The notes beneath the pieces are model-generated. The model had not been told where the DNA came from. It worked only from the letters and a program-made list of their open reading frames with translations, and searched no databases. A stretch of 16,067 bases of DNA from Kangiella sp. (GTDB taxonomy: Bacteria; Pseudomonadota; Gammaproteobacteria; Enterobacterales; Kangiellaceae). The position numbers and the translations under genes were made by a program. Where the stretch lies: the NCBI GenBank assembly GCA_026195755.1, contig JAPHRL010000260.1:1-16067 (forward strand). Direction: 5' to 3'. Numbering within the stretch: position 1 is the stretch's first letter; each line of letters begins with the position of its first letter. Below are positions 1-7,935 of this stretch, piece by piece.

Positions 1-1278
1 ATCAGGTACCAACGTGACGTAAACAGGAAGATTGGTAGAATCGCCGCCATTGTTGGTTTCGTTGCTGCCCCAAATATCTATATTAGTGACAATATTCTGC
101 CCATTGATAAGGCTATTGATTTGCGCTACCTGAGCAGCGTTATTATCTTTAAGGTAAGTAATGAAACTAAAAATACTGGTAAACGCTTCGCTGTCTTTTT
201 GTTCGCTGGTTAGAACTTCATAAATAGGGAGCAGGCCAATGCTAGTCGTATCATCATTCAGGCCGTCATAAATATCATACAGAATAGCCTGCACAGAACC
301 TTCGCTAAACCACCCTTTGTTTGAAACATTGTTATTTTCAACATTGATGGAAAAGCCTTGTGCTTGGCTAGAGCCAAAAGAATCTCGATAGTAGGGATCG
401 TCAGTGATAATACCCGCCCAGGCATTACCAAAACCCTCTCCGAAAGCAACACGCATATCCAGTCGATCGCCCCCCGCATGCGAGCCGCCAATACTATCGG
501 AGCGGGCTAAGTTATCTTCAAAATAATGCCCCCACTCGTGAATAATGACGTGACCATCATATTCATCGGTATCACTGTTAGCGGCCCCAAGCAGGTAGAT
601 CTGGCCATTACTATAATAGGAAGTACCAATTTGGCCCTGAGAAATATCACCAGATTGGGCTACATTGTTGATGCTCCAGTTGATATTAAGGGCTGGTAAT
701 ATTATTGAGCTGTCTACAGCTTCTAATTTCTTGATGGTGTCGTAGACACGATCGAGAATATGGAAAGGAGCTGCAGCACGGGTCGAAGTATAGCTACTAC
801 CGCTCCAGCCGGAGGCTGCGTTAAGGTTTCTGGTTTGATCGGCGGTACCTGTTGTAAAAATGGCTGAGTCGAGAACATAAATGGCGCCACTGCTGGTATT
901 GTCGATTACTTTAGTGTTCCAGCCGGGAGTGCCTGATTGAGTTAACTCAGCCCGCACACGGATCTTGACGTCGGTATTGGAGTTCAACTCGAAGCTATAA
1001 TCACCATTTTCATCAGTTTTTGATGTTGCAATCACGCTGCTTCCCTGGAGCGCCTGAATAGTTGCACCTCGAACCGGATCCTGAGTAGCACTGTTGTAAT
1101 CGAGTCCATTGGTTAAAGTGTTGTGCGGAACATTATCGTAAGTGATAGTGCCTGAAACTGTGACTTTTTCAGGTGCAGGTCCTGAAGGAGGAGGGCTTGA
1201 ATCATCGCTACTATCACTGCTACAGGCAGTCAGGAATGCGAAGCTAGCCATTAATAAAGTGCCACGAATAAGCTGCAT
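1..1278 (-). CDS. Putative zinc-metallopeptidase lipoprotein (3' end cut by window edge)
   Basis: The reading frame is open from an ATG at 1278 to base 1, so 426 residues are visible and the C-terminus is missing. The N-terminus is a lipoprotein signal: a short hydrophobic run ending in the lipobox LTAC (Cys19), followed by a Ser/Asp/Pro-rich tether. The protein is therefore probably anchored in the outer membrane. Residues about 40-110 look like a carboxypeptidase-regulatory-type beta domain (RGATIQAL, then DENGDYSF). Residues 247-251 are HEWGH, an HExxH zinc motif, and GEGFGNA supplies a plausible third ligand, Glu281, 29 residues after the second His, as in gluzincin peptidases. No family was recognised, and substrate and activity are unknown. 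GGAGA six bases upstream supports the start. It lies downstream of ctpA on the same strand, but the 205-base gap and a candidate promoter suggest separate transcription. Confidence 0.75.
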   Translation of the reverse strand, partial: MQLIRGTLLMASFAFLTACSSDSSDDSSPPPSGPAPEKVTVSGTITYDNVPHNTLTNGLDYNSATQDPVRGATIQALQGSSVIATSKTDENGDYSFELNSNTDVKIRVRAELTQSGTPGWNTKVIDNTSSGAIYVLDSAIFTTGTADQTRNLNAASGWSGSSYTSTRAAAPFHILDRVYDTIKKLEAVDSSIILPALNINWSINNVAQSGDISQGQIGTSYYSNGQIYLLGAANSDTDEYDGHVIIHEWGHYFEDNLARSDSIGGSHAGGDRLDMRVAFGEGFGNAWAGIITDDPYYRDSFGSSQAQGFSINVENNNVSNKGWFSEGSVQAILYDIYDGLNDDTTSIGLLPIYEVLTSEQKDSEAFTSIFSFITYLKDNNAAQVAQINSLINGQNIVTNIDIWGSNETNNGGDSTNLPVYVTLVPD

Positions 1279-1314
1279 TGATATTCTCCAGGGTGAATAT
1301 TGAAACAATGTTAA

Positions 1315-1343
1315 ATTATCTACGCTGTATTTAATATGAACAA
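1315..1343 (-). promoter_or_regulatory. Candidate sigma-70 promoter for the metallopeptidase lipoprotein gene
   Basis: Read on the minus strand, TTGTTC (1343-1338) and GATAAT (1320-1315) are separated by 17 bases. This puts the predicted start about 30 bases upstream of the ATG. The call is by eye only, in an AT-rich gap where chance matches are likely. The rest of the 1279-1483 gap shows nothing else I can support. Confidence 0.4.
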
Positions 1344-1483
1344 ATCAACGTTCAATGTAAATGGTTACTCTGTAGAGTTGTGTTATTTAATAGCTTTGAC
1401 TTTGATATTAACTGGGTTGGTCCAGTTGGATTATATTCAGAAAACAACAGCTTAGGGATAAAATGGTATTAAAGAGCACTTCT

Positions 1484-2734
1484 TCAGAGGTTTGTGGTGT
1501 TGCTTGTTCTGAGAAGTTGGTTTAAGGCTTCCATCACCTGATTATCCTGCTTATAGTTATTCAGAACATCGCCAGCTCGGGTAGAGGTTGGACTCTCTTG
1601 AGAGGTTTTTAGGGGCTCAAACTCAACCGTAATATCGGGAGTGATGCCAGAACCCTGTATCGATTTACCATCGGGGGTGTAATACAAGGAGGTGGTCAGC
1701 TTGACAGCATTACCACCGTGGATCGGTAATATGGTTTGCACCATGGCTTTGCCATAAGATTGGGTGCCTATGATGATGGCCCGGTGATGATCTTTGAGTG
1801 CACCCGCAACAATTTCTGAAGCCGAAGCAGAGCCACCATTGATTAATACTGCCATTGGCTTGCTTCGTAAAATGTCGCCGGAAGTTGCGGTATAAGATTC
1901 ATTACCTTCGGGTAAGCGACCTTTAGTTGAAACAATCACGCCACCATCTAAAAACAGGTCGCTGACTTCAATGGCACCATCTAATAACCCCCCGGGGTTG
2001 TTGCGTAAATCTAGAATAAAACCAGAGAGTGAGCCTTTATAGTTTTTTTCCAGAGTAGCGATAGCTTTACTGAGGTCGTTGGCTGAACGTATCTGAAATT
2101 CGTTAATGTGGGCATAACCTATACCTTGTTCAAGCAATTGATATCGTACGCTGGTGGTATGGATAATTTGACGAGTAATGGTCATGGTTTGAGTTTTATT
2201 GTCAGCGGCCTTGATAACAACCAGTGTGACTTTACTGCCTGGTGGGCCACGCATAAGTTCTGAGCCTTCAACATCTGACATTCCCTGGGCTGGTCTTCCA
2301 TCAATCTCAGTAATTATATCATTGACTTCAAGCCCTGATGCTTTTGCTGGAGACTCATCAACAATGGCCATCACTTTAATACCTTCCGGTAAGTGAACAG
2401 CTTCGATACCGATACCCGCATAGTCACCAGTGGCACTTTCTTCGAGTTGAGCAAACTCATCGGCATTGAGGAAGCTAGAATAGGGGTCAAGGTTATGCAG
2501 CATGCCGCGAATGGCACCATCAAGAATTTGCTTATCGGTTAGCTCATGAACATAAGACTTTTTGATTTCACCATAGACGTCGGCCAGTGCTGCCAATTCA
2601 TCCAAAGGAAGAGTTTCTATGGCATTTTCAGGTGGGGCTTCCTGCGCTGGAGCTTGGGCATTGGGATGCTCTGCCAGGCCTGCTATTGGTAAGGCCATCA
2701 ACCATAAGACAAAACAATATGCCATGCGCTTCAT
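1484..2734 (-). CDS. ctpA: S41-family C-terminal processing peptidase (CtpA-like)
   Basis: This is a periplasmic serine protease of the carboxyl-terminal processing family, which trims or degrades envelope proteins. Its 416 residues begin with a signal peptide ending near GLA-E (residue 21). A PDZ domain follows at about 100-185, with the substrate-groove residues YAGIGI and a DESPAKASGL segment. The S41 protease core spans about 200-370. The catalytic dyad is visible as Ser304 in GSASASEIVAGAL and Lys329 in SYGKAMVQT, 25 residues apart as in the family. The usual GKG is GKA here, a mild variation. The ATG at 2734 is preceded by GAGGGA at suitable spacing. It lies 27 bases downstream of envC and almost certainly shares its transcript. 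The gpmI-envC-ctpA order is common in gammaproteobacteria and fits a role in envelope or peptidoglycan-hydrolase turnover. The physiological substrate cannot be read from the sequence. Confidence 0.93.
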   Translation of the reverse strand: MKRMAYCFVLWLMALPIAGLAEHPNAQAPAQEAPPENAIETLPLDELAALADVYGEIKKSYVHELTDKQILDGAIRGMLHNLDPYSSFLNADEFAQLEESATGDYAGIGIEAVHLPEGIKVMAIVDESPAKASGLEVNDIITEIDGRPAQGMSDVEGSELMRGPPGSKVTLVVIKAADNKTQTMTITRQIIHTTSVRYQLLEQGIGYAHINEFQIRSANDLSKAIATLEKNYKGSLSGFILDLRNNPGGLLDGAIEVSDLFLDGGVIVSTKGRLPEGNESYTATSGDILRSKPMAVLINGGSASASEIVAGALKDHHRAIIIGTQSYGKAMVQTILPIHGGNAVKLTTSLYYTPDGKSIQGSGITPDITVEFEPLKTSQESPTSTRAGDVLNNYKQDNQVMEALNQLLRTSNTTNL

Positions 2735-2761
2735 AATATTCCCTCAGAATTCTTCATAGAA

Positions 2762-3937
2762 TTATTTAATCCAGCCTAGTGGATTTTGCGGTTTACCCTG
2801 GTAACGGATTTCAAAATATAAACCTGGCTCGGAACTGCCTCCGCTTCTACCTACGGTTGCTACAGGCTCTCCAGCTTCAACCCAATCCCCAGTGGATTTA
2901 AGCAGGCTTTCATTTTGTCCATAAAGAGATAGATAGCCTTGGCCATGGTCGATAATAACCATTAGTCCAAACCCGCGCAACCAATCTGCAAAAACGACTT
3001 GTCCATTGTGAATAGAGTGCACATTTTGTCCGGAAGATGCACTAATAACAATGCCATTCCATTGCACTTTATTTTCGAATTTATTACTTCCAAAGCGGTG
3101 TTCGATCGTCCCTTTAACAGGCCAGTTCAATTTATTCTTATGTTTAGCCAATCCTTTAAGAGATTGTTTGGGTGCAAATTCCTCGAGCGTTTGTTGCAAT
3201 GATGAAATGATGCTTTGTAGTTCTTGCTCATCTTTTCTTAGTTGCGCCAAGCGAGAATTTTGGTTTTGGTATTCTTCTTTGAGTTCCTGTAAAGCTGCAG
3301 TCTGTTGAGATTTTAATGAAAGCTGTTGGGTCACTTGTTGCTTTTGTCTTGCTTCAAGCTCTGTTAATTCTAATGTGGTGGTGTTGATTTTTTGCTCGAC
3401 ATCTTGCAGTTCTTGCAGGGTTTTTTGTAATGCCTCAATGTCACGAATACGAGCCTCATTAAGATAGCGGTAATATTGTAACATACGGGAAATCTTCGCA
3501 GGATCTTCCTGGTTCAAAAGAAGCTTAATGTATTCTTCTTGACCGGCGATATAGGCGCTGCGTAGTTGAGAAGAAAGCTGCTTTCTTTGTTGCTCTTTGA
3601 GGATGTTTTTTTCAGTTTTCTGTTTTTTTAGTTGATCAAGCTGTCTTTTGTTGTGTGTGATTTTACTTTGGGTGTCACGTAGTTTCTTGCTGACCGAAGA
3701 CAGCTTAACGTCAATAGCCTGGATGGCTTTTTCAGTGTCACTTTGCTGACTGCGGTTTTCGGCTAAACGCTTTTGGAGTTGTCCAATGACCTGTTTTAAC
3801 TGTTGCAGTTCTTGTTCTGCTTGCTCTTGATTCTGAGCGGTATGCCCCGAAGGTGACAATAGCAATGCGAGCACCAACAGTAGTAACTGTGGTGCCGATT
3901 TGAAAAAAGAGTGAACCCGGTAATCAGTTAACTTCAA
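2762..3937 (-). CDS. envC: EnvC-like murein hydrolase activator
   Basis: EnvC is a periplasmic partner of FtsEX that activates the amidases AmiA and AmiB during cell separation. The 391-residue product has a signal peptide (hydrophobic stretch about 16-28, cleavage near HTA-Q at 34). A long Gln/Glu/Lys-rich coiled coil runs from about 35 to 255, and a LytM/M23-type domain from about 273 to the end. The LytM domain has lost its zinc ligands: the first ligand region reads WNGIVI and the HxH position reads LYGQN. This matches E. coli EnvC, which is an activator rather than an enzyme. The C-terminal LYFEIRYQGKPQNPLGWIK is characteristic. The start is TTG at 3937: an in-frame TGA lies eight codons upstream, and no ATG precedes the signal peptide. 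The start overlaps the end of gpmI by 14 bases, implying translational coupling. Confidence 0.93.
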   Translation of the reverse strand: MKLTDYRVHSFFKSAPQLLLLVLALLLSPSGHTAQNQEQAEQELQQLKQVIGQLQKRLAENRSQQSDTEKAIQAIDVKLSSVSKKLRDTQSKITHNKRQLDQLKKQKTEKNILKEQQRKQLSSQLRSAYIAGQEEYIKLLLNQEDPAKISRMLQYYRYLNEARIRDIEALQKTLQELQDVEQKINTTTLELTELEARQKQQVTQQLSLKSQQTAALQELKEEYQNQNSRLAQLRKDEQELQSIISSLQQTLEEFAPKQSLKGLAKHKNKLNWPVKGTIEHRFGSNKFENKVQWNGIVISASSGQNVHSIHNGQVVFADWLRGFGLMVIIDHGQGYLSLYGQNESLLKSTGDWVEAGEPVATVGRSGGSSEPGLYFEIRYQGKPQNPLGWIK

Positions 3938-5459
3938 AAATAGGACGCCCCGTCATTTCTTCAGGAATGGGTAACCCCATCAAGCTTAACATGGTTGGTG
4001 CCAGGTCCGAGAGGACTCCATCGCGAATCTTAACAGTTGCTTTGCGACCAACATAAAGTAATGGCACCGGTTCATTGGTGTGTGCTGTATGAGCTTGCCC
4101 AGTTGAGGCATCTGCCATTTTCTCAGCATTGCCATGGTCAGCGGTAATTAGGGCTTCACCACCAACTTTTTCCAGCGCTTCGACAATGCGACCAATGCAC
4201 ACGTCCAACGCTTCGATGGCTTTCACAGTGGCGTCGAAGTTTCCGGTATGGCCTACCATGTCCGGATTGGCAAAGTTGCAGACAATCACATCAAAACTTT
4301 GGTTTTCGATAACTTCAACTAAATGGTTCGTGACCAGAGCGGCATTCATTTCTGGTTGCAGGTCATAAGTTGCTACCTGCGGTGAGGGTATGAGCTTTCG
4401 AACTTCGCCAGTAAAGGGGTCTTCGCGGCCACCATTAAAGAAGAAAGTCACGTGGGCATATTTTTCAGTTTCTGCAATGCGTAACTGTTTCTTGCCGAGC
4501 TTCATCAGGTGCTCACCTAGTACATTGGTCATAGCAATCGGAGGATAGGCGACGCTTGCAGCTATGTCGGAAGCATATTCGGTGAGCATGACAAAGTCTG
4601 CTAGTTGTGGACGAGCATTGCGAGAGAAGCCATCAAAGTCATCATTGACAAAAGTTTTGCTTAACTGGCGCGCCCGGTCCGCACGGTAGTTCATGAAAAT
4701 GACGCTGTCGCCATCTTCTATAGCTGCAGGTTCACCGATGGTGGTGGCATTTACAAATTCATCATTTTCATCACGCGCATAAGCCGCTTGTAAGCCCGAG
4801 ACTGCATCATCCGCATGATAAGTGGCTTTGCCTTCGGTCAGCATCTCATAGGCTGCTTCGATTCGTTCCCAACGATTGTCGCGATCCATAGCAAAGTAAC
4901 GGCCAATGATACTGGCTATACGCCCCACGCCCTGCTGCTCGCAAACTTGCTGCATCAATTGCAAGCTGGCTTCTGCACTTCTCGGCGGCATATCACGGCC
5001 ATCCAGAAAGGCATGAATATAAACCTGCTTAGCGCCACGCTGGTGACAAAGTTTGAGTGCGGCATGAAAATGCTCTTCGTGGCTGTGTACACCTCCTGGA
5101 GAGAGCAAACCCATTAAATGCACGGCTTTATTGTGGGCAACTGCTTTATCTATTGCGCTTACTAAGGCTTGGTTTTCGAAAAAGTCACCATCCACAATCG
5201 CTTTGCTGATACGGGTGTAATCCTGATAAACCACCCGGCCTGCGCCTAGGTTTAAGTGACCCACTTCGGAGTTGCCCATTTGACCCTCGGGTAGACCGAC
5301 GTCGGTACCAGAGCCTGAAATCAAGGTATGACTATATTGTTGCCAATATTTATCCCAGTTCGGTGTGTTGGCTGCCATGATGGCATTATCAGTTGGATCT
5401 TCGCTGTAACCCCAACCATCAAGGATGATTAAGGCCATAGGTTTTGGCGCATTGCTCAT
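3924..5459 (-). CDS. gpmI: 2,3-bisphosphoglycerate-independent phosphoglycerate mutase
   Basis: This cytoplasmic enzyme interconverts 3- and 2-phosphoglycerate in glycolysis and gluconeogenesis, using two manganese ions and a phosphoserine intermediate. Length is 511 residues, standard for the family. The alkaline-phosphatase-like metal site is complete: Asp14 in ILDGWG, nucleophile Ser64 in MGNSEVGH, Asp400 and His404 in NPDMVGHTG, Asp441-His442 in TADHGNAE, and His460 in AHTAHTNEP. The phosphoglycerate-binding segments HAFLDGRD and NYRADRARQL are present. The ATG at 5459 is the natural start, although no strong ribosome-binding site is visible. It is first in a minus-strand operon with envC and ctpA, the same pairing as gpmM-envC in E. 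coli, and diverges from qmcA. Confidence 0.97.
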   Translation of the reverse strand: MSNAPKPMALIILDGWGYSEDPTDNAIMAANTPNWDKYWQQYSHTLISGSGTDVGLPEGQMGNSEVGHLNLGAGRVVYQDYTRISKAIVDGDFFENQALVSAIDKAVAHNKAVHLMGLLSPGGVHSHEEHFHAALKLCHQRGAKQVYIHAFLDGRDMPPRSAEASLQLMQQVCEQQGVGRIASIIGRYFAMDRDNRWERIEAAYEMLTEGKATYHADDAVSGLQAAYARDENDEFVNATTIGEPAAIEDGDSVIFMNYRADRARQLSKTFVNDDFDGFSRNARPQLADFVMLTEYASDIAASVAYPPIAMTNVLGEHLMKLGKKQLRIAETEKYAHVTFFFNGGREDPFTGEVRKLIPSPQVATYDLQPEMNAALVTNHLVEVIENQSFDVIVCNFANPDMVGHTGNFDATVKAIEALDVCIGRIVEALEKVGGEALITADHGNAEKMADASTGQAHTAHTNEPVPLLYVGRKATVKIRDGVLSDLAPTMLSLMGLPIPEEMTGRPIFEVN

Positions 5460-5492
5460 GGGTTTTTAATTTAGCTTACTAACGATGGCGCT

Positions 5493-5521
5493 ATTGTACC
5501 TTTTGGCTGGTTGCTAGACCA
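5493..5521 (-). promoter_or_regulatory. Candidate sigma-70 promoter for gpmI-envC-ctpA
   Basis: On the minus strand, TACAAT (5498-5493) is a good -10 box. It is preceded at 17 bases by TGGTCT (5521-5516), a weak -35. The -35 is embedded in the inverted repeat described separately. By-eye call. Confidence 0.4.
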
Positions 5522-5523
5522 GC
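5506..5523. repeat. Short inverted repeat over the gpmI -35 region
   Basis: GCTGGT (5506-5511) and ACCAGC (5518-5523) form a perfect 6-bp inverted repeat with a 6-base spacer, covering the predicted -35 of the gpmI promoter. It could be an operator or a chance hairpin. No regulator is recognised. Confidence 0.35.
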
Positions 5524-5559
5524 GGGTGCGAAAAGATAAACTTAATTACATAAAAACAA

Positions 5560-5589
5560 TTGATTTCATTGTAAAAAACTCCCTATAGT
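5560..5589 (+). promoter_or_regulatory. Candidate sigma-70 promoter for qmcA-nfeD
   Basis: TTGATT (5560-5565) and TATAGT (5584-5589) are spaced by 18 bases, about 40 bases before the qmcA start, in an AT-rich divergent gap. Both boxes are close to consensus. Confidence 0.5.
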
Positions 5590-5628
5590 TAATCCTTTAA
5601 TTATTCCAATAAATAAAGAGGATGAGTG

Positions 5629-6552
5629 ATGGAAGCAGGTCTAATAATTACAATTGTATTGGTGTTGTTCGTTGTATTTCTTTTATTTTCCGGCGTTAAA
5701 ACGGTGGTTCAGGGCTTTGAATATACCGTTGAGCGTTTTGGGAAGTATCGTAAAACCTTGTCGCCAGGTTTGCACTTGATTGTGCCTGTGGTCGATAAAA
5801 TCGGCGCAACGGTCAATATGAAAGAGCAGGTACTGGATATCCCTGCACAACAGGTCATTTCACAGGATAACGCGACTGTCACGATTGATGCAGTGTGCTT
5901 CTTCCAGGTGATCGACCCGATTAAAGCGACCTATGAAGTGAATGAATTGCCTCGTGCTATGCAGAATCTGGTGCAAACTAACATTCGTACTGTCTTGGGT
6001 AGTATGGATCTGGATTGGATGCTGTCGAAGCGTGATGAAATCAATGCGCGAATTTTGACCATTGTTGATGAAGCAACCAATCCTTGGGGTGTGAAAGTGA
6101 CTCGTATAGAGATTAAAGACATTTTACCACCACGAGATCTGGTTGATGCGATGGCGCAACAGATGAAAGCAGAACGTTTAAAGCGAGCTCAAATCCTTGA
6201 TGCTGAGGGAACCAAGCAGTCAGAAATTTTGGAAGCGGAGGGTATGAAGCAATCGTCAATCCTTCGAGCGGAAGGGGAAAAAGAAGCTGCCTTCCGTGAA
6301 GCGGAAGCACGTGAGCGTCAGGCTGAAGCGGAAGCCAATGCAACGCAAATGGTGTCAAAAGCAATTGCTGAAGGCAATGTGCAGGCGATTAACTATTTTG
6401 TTGCACAAAAATACGTGGATGCGCTGGCAAAAATAGCAACCTCTGATAACCAGAAATTATTAATGTTGCCTCTGGAAGCATCTTCAGTAATTGGCTCGAT
6501 AGCGGGTATTGCTGAGATTGCTAAAGAGACATTCGACAAAAACAAGGGGTAG
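5629..6552 (+). CDS. qmcA: SPFH/band 7 membrane protein, QmcA family
   Basis: This is a stomatin-like inner-membrane scaffold of the QmcA (YbbK) family, linked in E. coli to membrane-protein quality control with FtsH. Of 307 residues, about 3-22 form the membrane anchor and about 23-180 the SPFH domain (GLHLIVPVVDKIGATVNMKE, then IDPIKATYEVNELPRAM). Four 11-residue AEG repeats follow (about 189-232), then the conserved FVAQKYVDALAKIA and MLPLEASSVIGSIAGIAE tail, which matches E. coli QmcA closely. I chose the ATG at 5629 over the GTG at 5626. AGAGGA at 5617-5622 sits six bases from the ATG but only three from the GTG. The NfeD-like gene follows after two bases, the usual SPFH-NfeD pairing. 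Confidence 0.92.
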   Translation: MEAGLIITIVLVLFVVFLLFSGVKTVVQGFEYTVERFGKYRKTLSPGLHLIVPVVDKIGATVNMKEQVLDIPAQQVISQDNATVTIDAVCFFQVIDPIKATYEVNELPRAMQNLVQTNIRTVLGSMDLDWMLSKRDEINARILTIVDEATNPWGVKVTRIEIKDILPPRDLVDAMAQQMKAERLKRAQILDAEGTKQSEILEAEGMKQSSILRAEGEKEAAFREAEARERQAEAEANATQMVSKAIAEGNVQAINYFVAQKYVDALAKIATSDNQKLLMLPLEASSVIGSIAGIAEIAKETFDKNKG

Positions 6553-6554
6553 TT

Positions 6555-7019
6555 ATGGAGTTTTTCCAGCAAATTGAATATTGGCACTGGCTGGTGTTTG
6601 GGCTGGTGCTGTTGATCCTGGAGATGTTTGCGCCAGGCGCTATTATGCTCTGGTTTGGGGTGGGAGCGCTGGTGGTCGGTGTTTTACAATTACTAATTCC
6701 GGGGCTGATGCCTCCTGAGATTCAGTGGCTTGTTTTTTCATTGATATCGGTCGCCAGTCTACTTTTATGGAAGCTATACGCCAAGAAGCACAAGCTCGAT
6801 CAGGATGATGACTCAGGTTATTTAAATCAGCGCAGTAAGTCATTGGTCGGACGAGAGTTTAACTTAAGCAATGCGATTGTGAATGGCGTGGGTAAGGTTA
6901 AGGTAGGTGACTCCTACTGGCGCGTCGAGGGCCCTGATTTAGGCGAAGGGCACAAGGTCAAAGTTATTGGCTTTGAAGGGGCGACCTTGAAGGTTGAAGC
7001 CGTCAATTCCGATGTTTAG
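6555..7019 (+). CDS. ybbJ: NfeD-like membrane protein (YbbJ-type)
   Basis: This is a short NfeD-family protein of 154 residues. The N-terminal half is hydrophobic, with two or three membrane spans at about 11-75. The C-terminal half (about 95-150) is a soluble beta-rich OB-like domain that contains SLVGREF, GKVKVGDSYWRVEGPDL and GHKVKVIGFEGATLKVE. NfeD proteins act with SPFH partners, and the OB domain is thought to contact them. The length agrees with E. coli YbbJ, the neighbour of QmcA. It starts two bases after the qmcA stop, with AAGGGG from the end of qmcA as ribosome-binding site, so the two are cotranscribed and probably coupled. A hairpin terminator follows. Confidence 0.9.
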   Translation: MEFFQQIEYWHWLVFGLVLLILEMFAPGAIMLWFGVGALVVGVLQLLIPGLMPPEIQWLVFSLISVASLLLWKLYAKKHKLDQDDDSGYLNQRSKSLVGREFNLSNAIVNGVGKVKVGDSYWRVEGPDLGEGHKVKVIGFEGATLKVEAVNSDV

Positions 7020-7053
7020 AGACTTTTTACTGCTCATAAACTGTTCATAAATT

Positions 7054-7080
7054 ACGGAGGCTGAAGCCTCCGTTCTTGTC
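7054..7080 (+). terminator. Hairpin terminator after the NfeD-like gene
   Basis: ACGGAGGC (7054-7061) and GCCTCCGT (7066-7073) form a perfect 8-bp GC-rich stem with a TGAA loop, followed by a modest T-rich tail (TTCTTGTCTT). It lies 35 bases after the stop codon. The short T-tract makes full efficiency uncertain. Confidence 0.7.
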
Positions 7081-7142
7081 TTAAAATAGTGATATTTTGG
7101 CTACAGGACTCTATGGGATCTAGGCCTTGGCGCTGTTTTGTG

Positions 7143-7148
7143 TATAAT
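7143..7148 (+). promoter_or_regulatory. Consensus -10 box for the yibN-grxC-secB-gpsA operon
   Basis: A perfect TATAAT lies 41 bases before the rhodanese ATG. No good -35 hexamer is present at 16-18 bases upstream, so the promoter is either weak or dependent on an activator. By-eye call. Confidence 0.45.
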
Positions 7149-7189
7149 GCGCTGTCTCTATTTTGTGAAATCCAAAGGCTTATCAGCAG

Positions 7190-7615
7190 ATGCAACAACT
7201 ACTCGAGTTTTACGGTAATCATCCTATTTTGGGTACTGCCTGGCTGGCATTCGCCGTACTAATAATTATTAGCTTGATTAAAACCGCAACCAGTGGCTCT
7301 AAGTCATTGACGCCATTAGTCATGACACAGATGATCAATAAACAGAATGCCGTGGTCGTCGACCTGCGAGCTATTGCGGATTTCAACAAGGGGCATATTC
7401 CGGGTTCGATTAATATCCCTTTTGGCAAGCTCAAGGATCGTATGAAGGACCTTGAAAAACATAAAGAGACCCCCATCATTATGGTCTGTAACGCGGGCGT
7501 GCAAGCAGGTAGCGCTGCAATGCAACTCAGGAAAAACGGGTTCTCCGAAGTACATAAGCTAAAAGGTGGAATCCAGTCCTGGACTACAGAAAGCTTGCCT
7601 TTAGCAAAAGGCTAA
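7190..7615 (+). CDS. yibN: Membrane-anchored rhodanese-like protein (YibN family)
   Basis: This is a single rhodanese domain attached to the inner membrane. Residues about 13-30 of 141 form one hydrophobic span, and the rhodanese fold occupies about 40-138. Visible motifs are VVVDLRAIADFNKGHIPGSI, the active-site loop VCNAGVQAG with Cys100 as the presumed sulfur carrier, and KLKGGIQSW. The in vivo substrate is not established by the sequence. E. coli YibN has the same length and the same neighbours (grxC, secB, gpsA), which supports orthology and suggests a redox or envelope role. A weak AAAGG lies 11 bases before the ATG. Confidence 0.9.
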   Translation: MQQLLEFYGNHPILGTAWLAFAVLIIISLIKTATSGSKSLTPLVMTQMINKQNAVVVDLRAIADFNKGHIPGSINIPFGKLKDRMKDLEKHKETPIIMVCNAGVQAGSAAMQLRKNGFSEVHKLKGGIQSWTTESLPLAKG

Positions 7616-7647
7616 GCTAAAACATTCGACAATATTTGAGAGCTAAG

Positions 7648-7908
7648 ATGTCACAAGTAACCATTTACACCACTCGTTACTGTCCATTCTGTGTCAGAGC
7701 GAAAGCGTTATTAGATGAATTACAGGTTGAATATAAAGAAATTCCTGTGGATGGAGACCCGGAGCTGCGAGCTCATATGGAATCTCTTACCGGAGGTTAC
7801 ACAGTTCCTCAAATCATTATCAAAGAAGGTGCAATCGGTGGCTGTGATGACCTGTATGCATTACACCGCAAGGGTGAGTTATTGCCACTGTTGCAGGACA
7901 ATAATTAA
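7648..7908 (+). CDS. grxC: Glutaredoxin 3
   Basis: This small cytoplasmic thiol-disulfide oxidoreductase uses glutathione to reduce protein disulfides. The 86-residue product carries the dithiol active site CPFC (Cys12, Cys15), the cis-proline segment YTVPQIII and the glutathione-binding GGCDDLYAL. All three match E. coli GrxC (83 residues). The frame extends upstream to a TTG at 7636, but the ATG at 7648 gives the family's normal N-terminus (MSQVTIYTTRYCPFC) and is preferred. It is second in a four-gene operon, 32 bases after yibN and 27 before secB. Confidence 0.95.
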   Translation: MSQVTIYTTRYCPFCVRAKALLDELQVEYKEIPVDGDPELRAHMESLTGGYTVPQIIIKEGAIGGCDDLYALHRKGELLPLLQDNN

Positions 7909-7935
7909 TACGAATTAACATTAAGAGAGAATATT

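Noticed and set aside
2762..3937. Active M23 endopeptidase
   Set aside because: The zinc-binding residues of the LytM domain are replaced as in EnvC, so an activator role is preferred.
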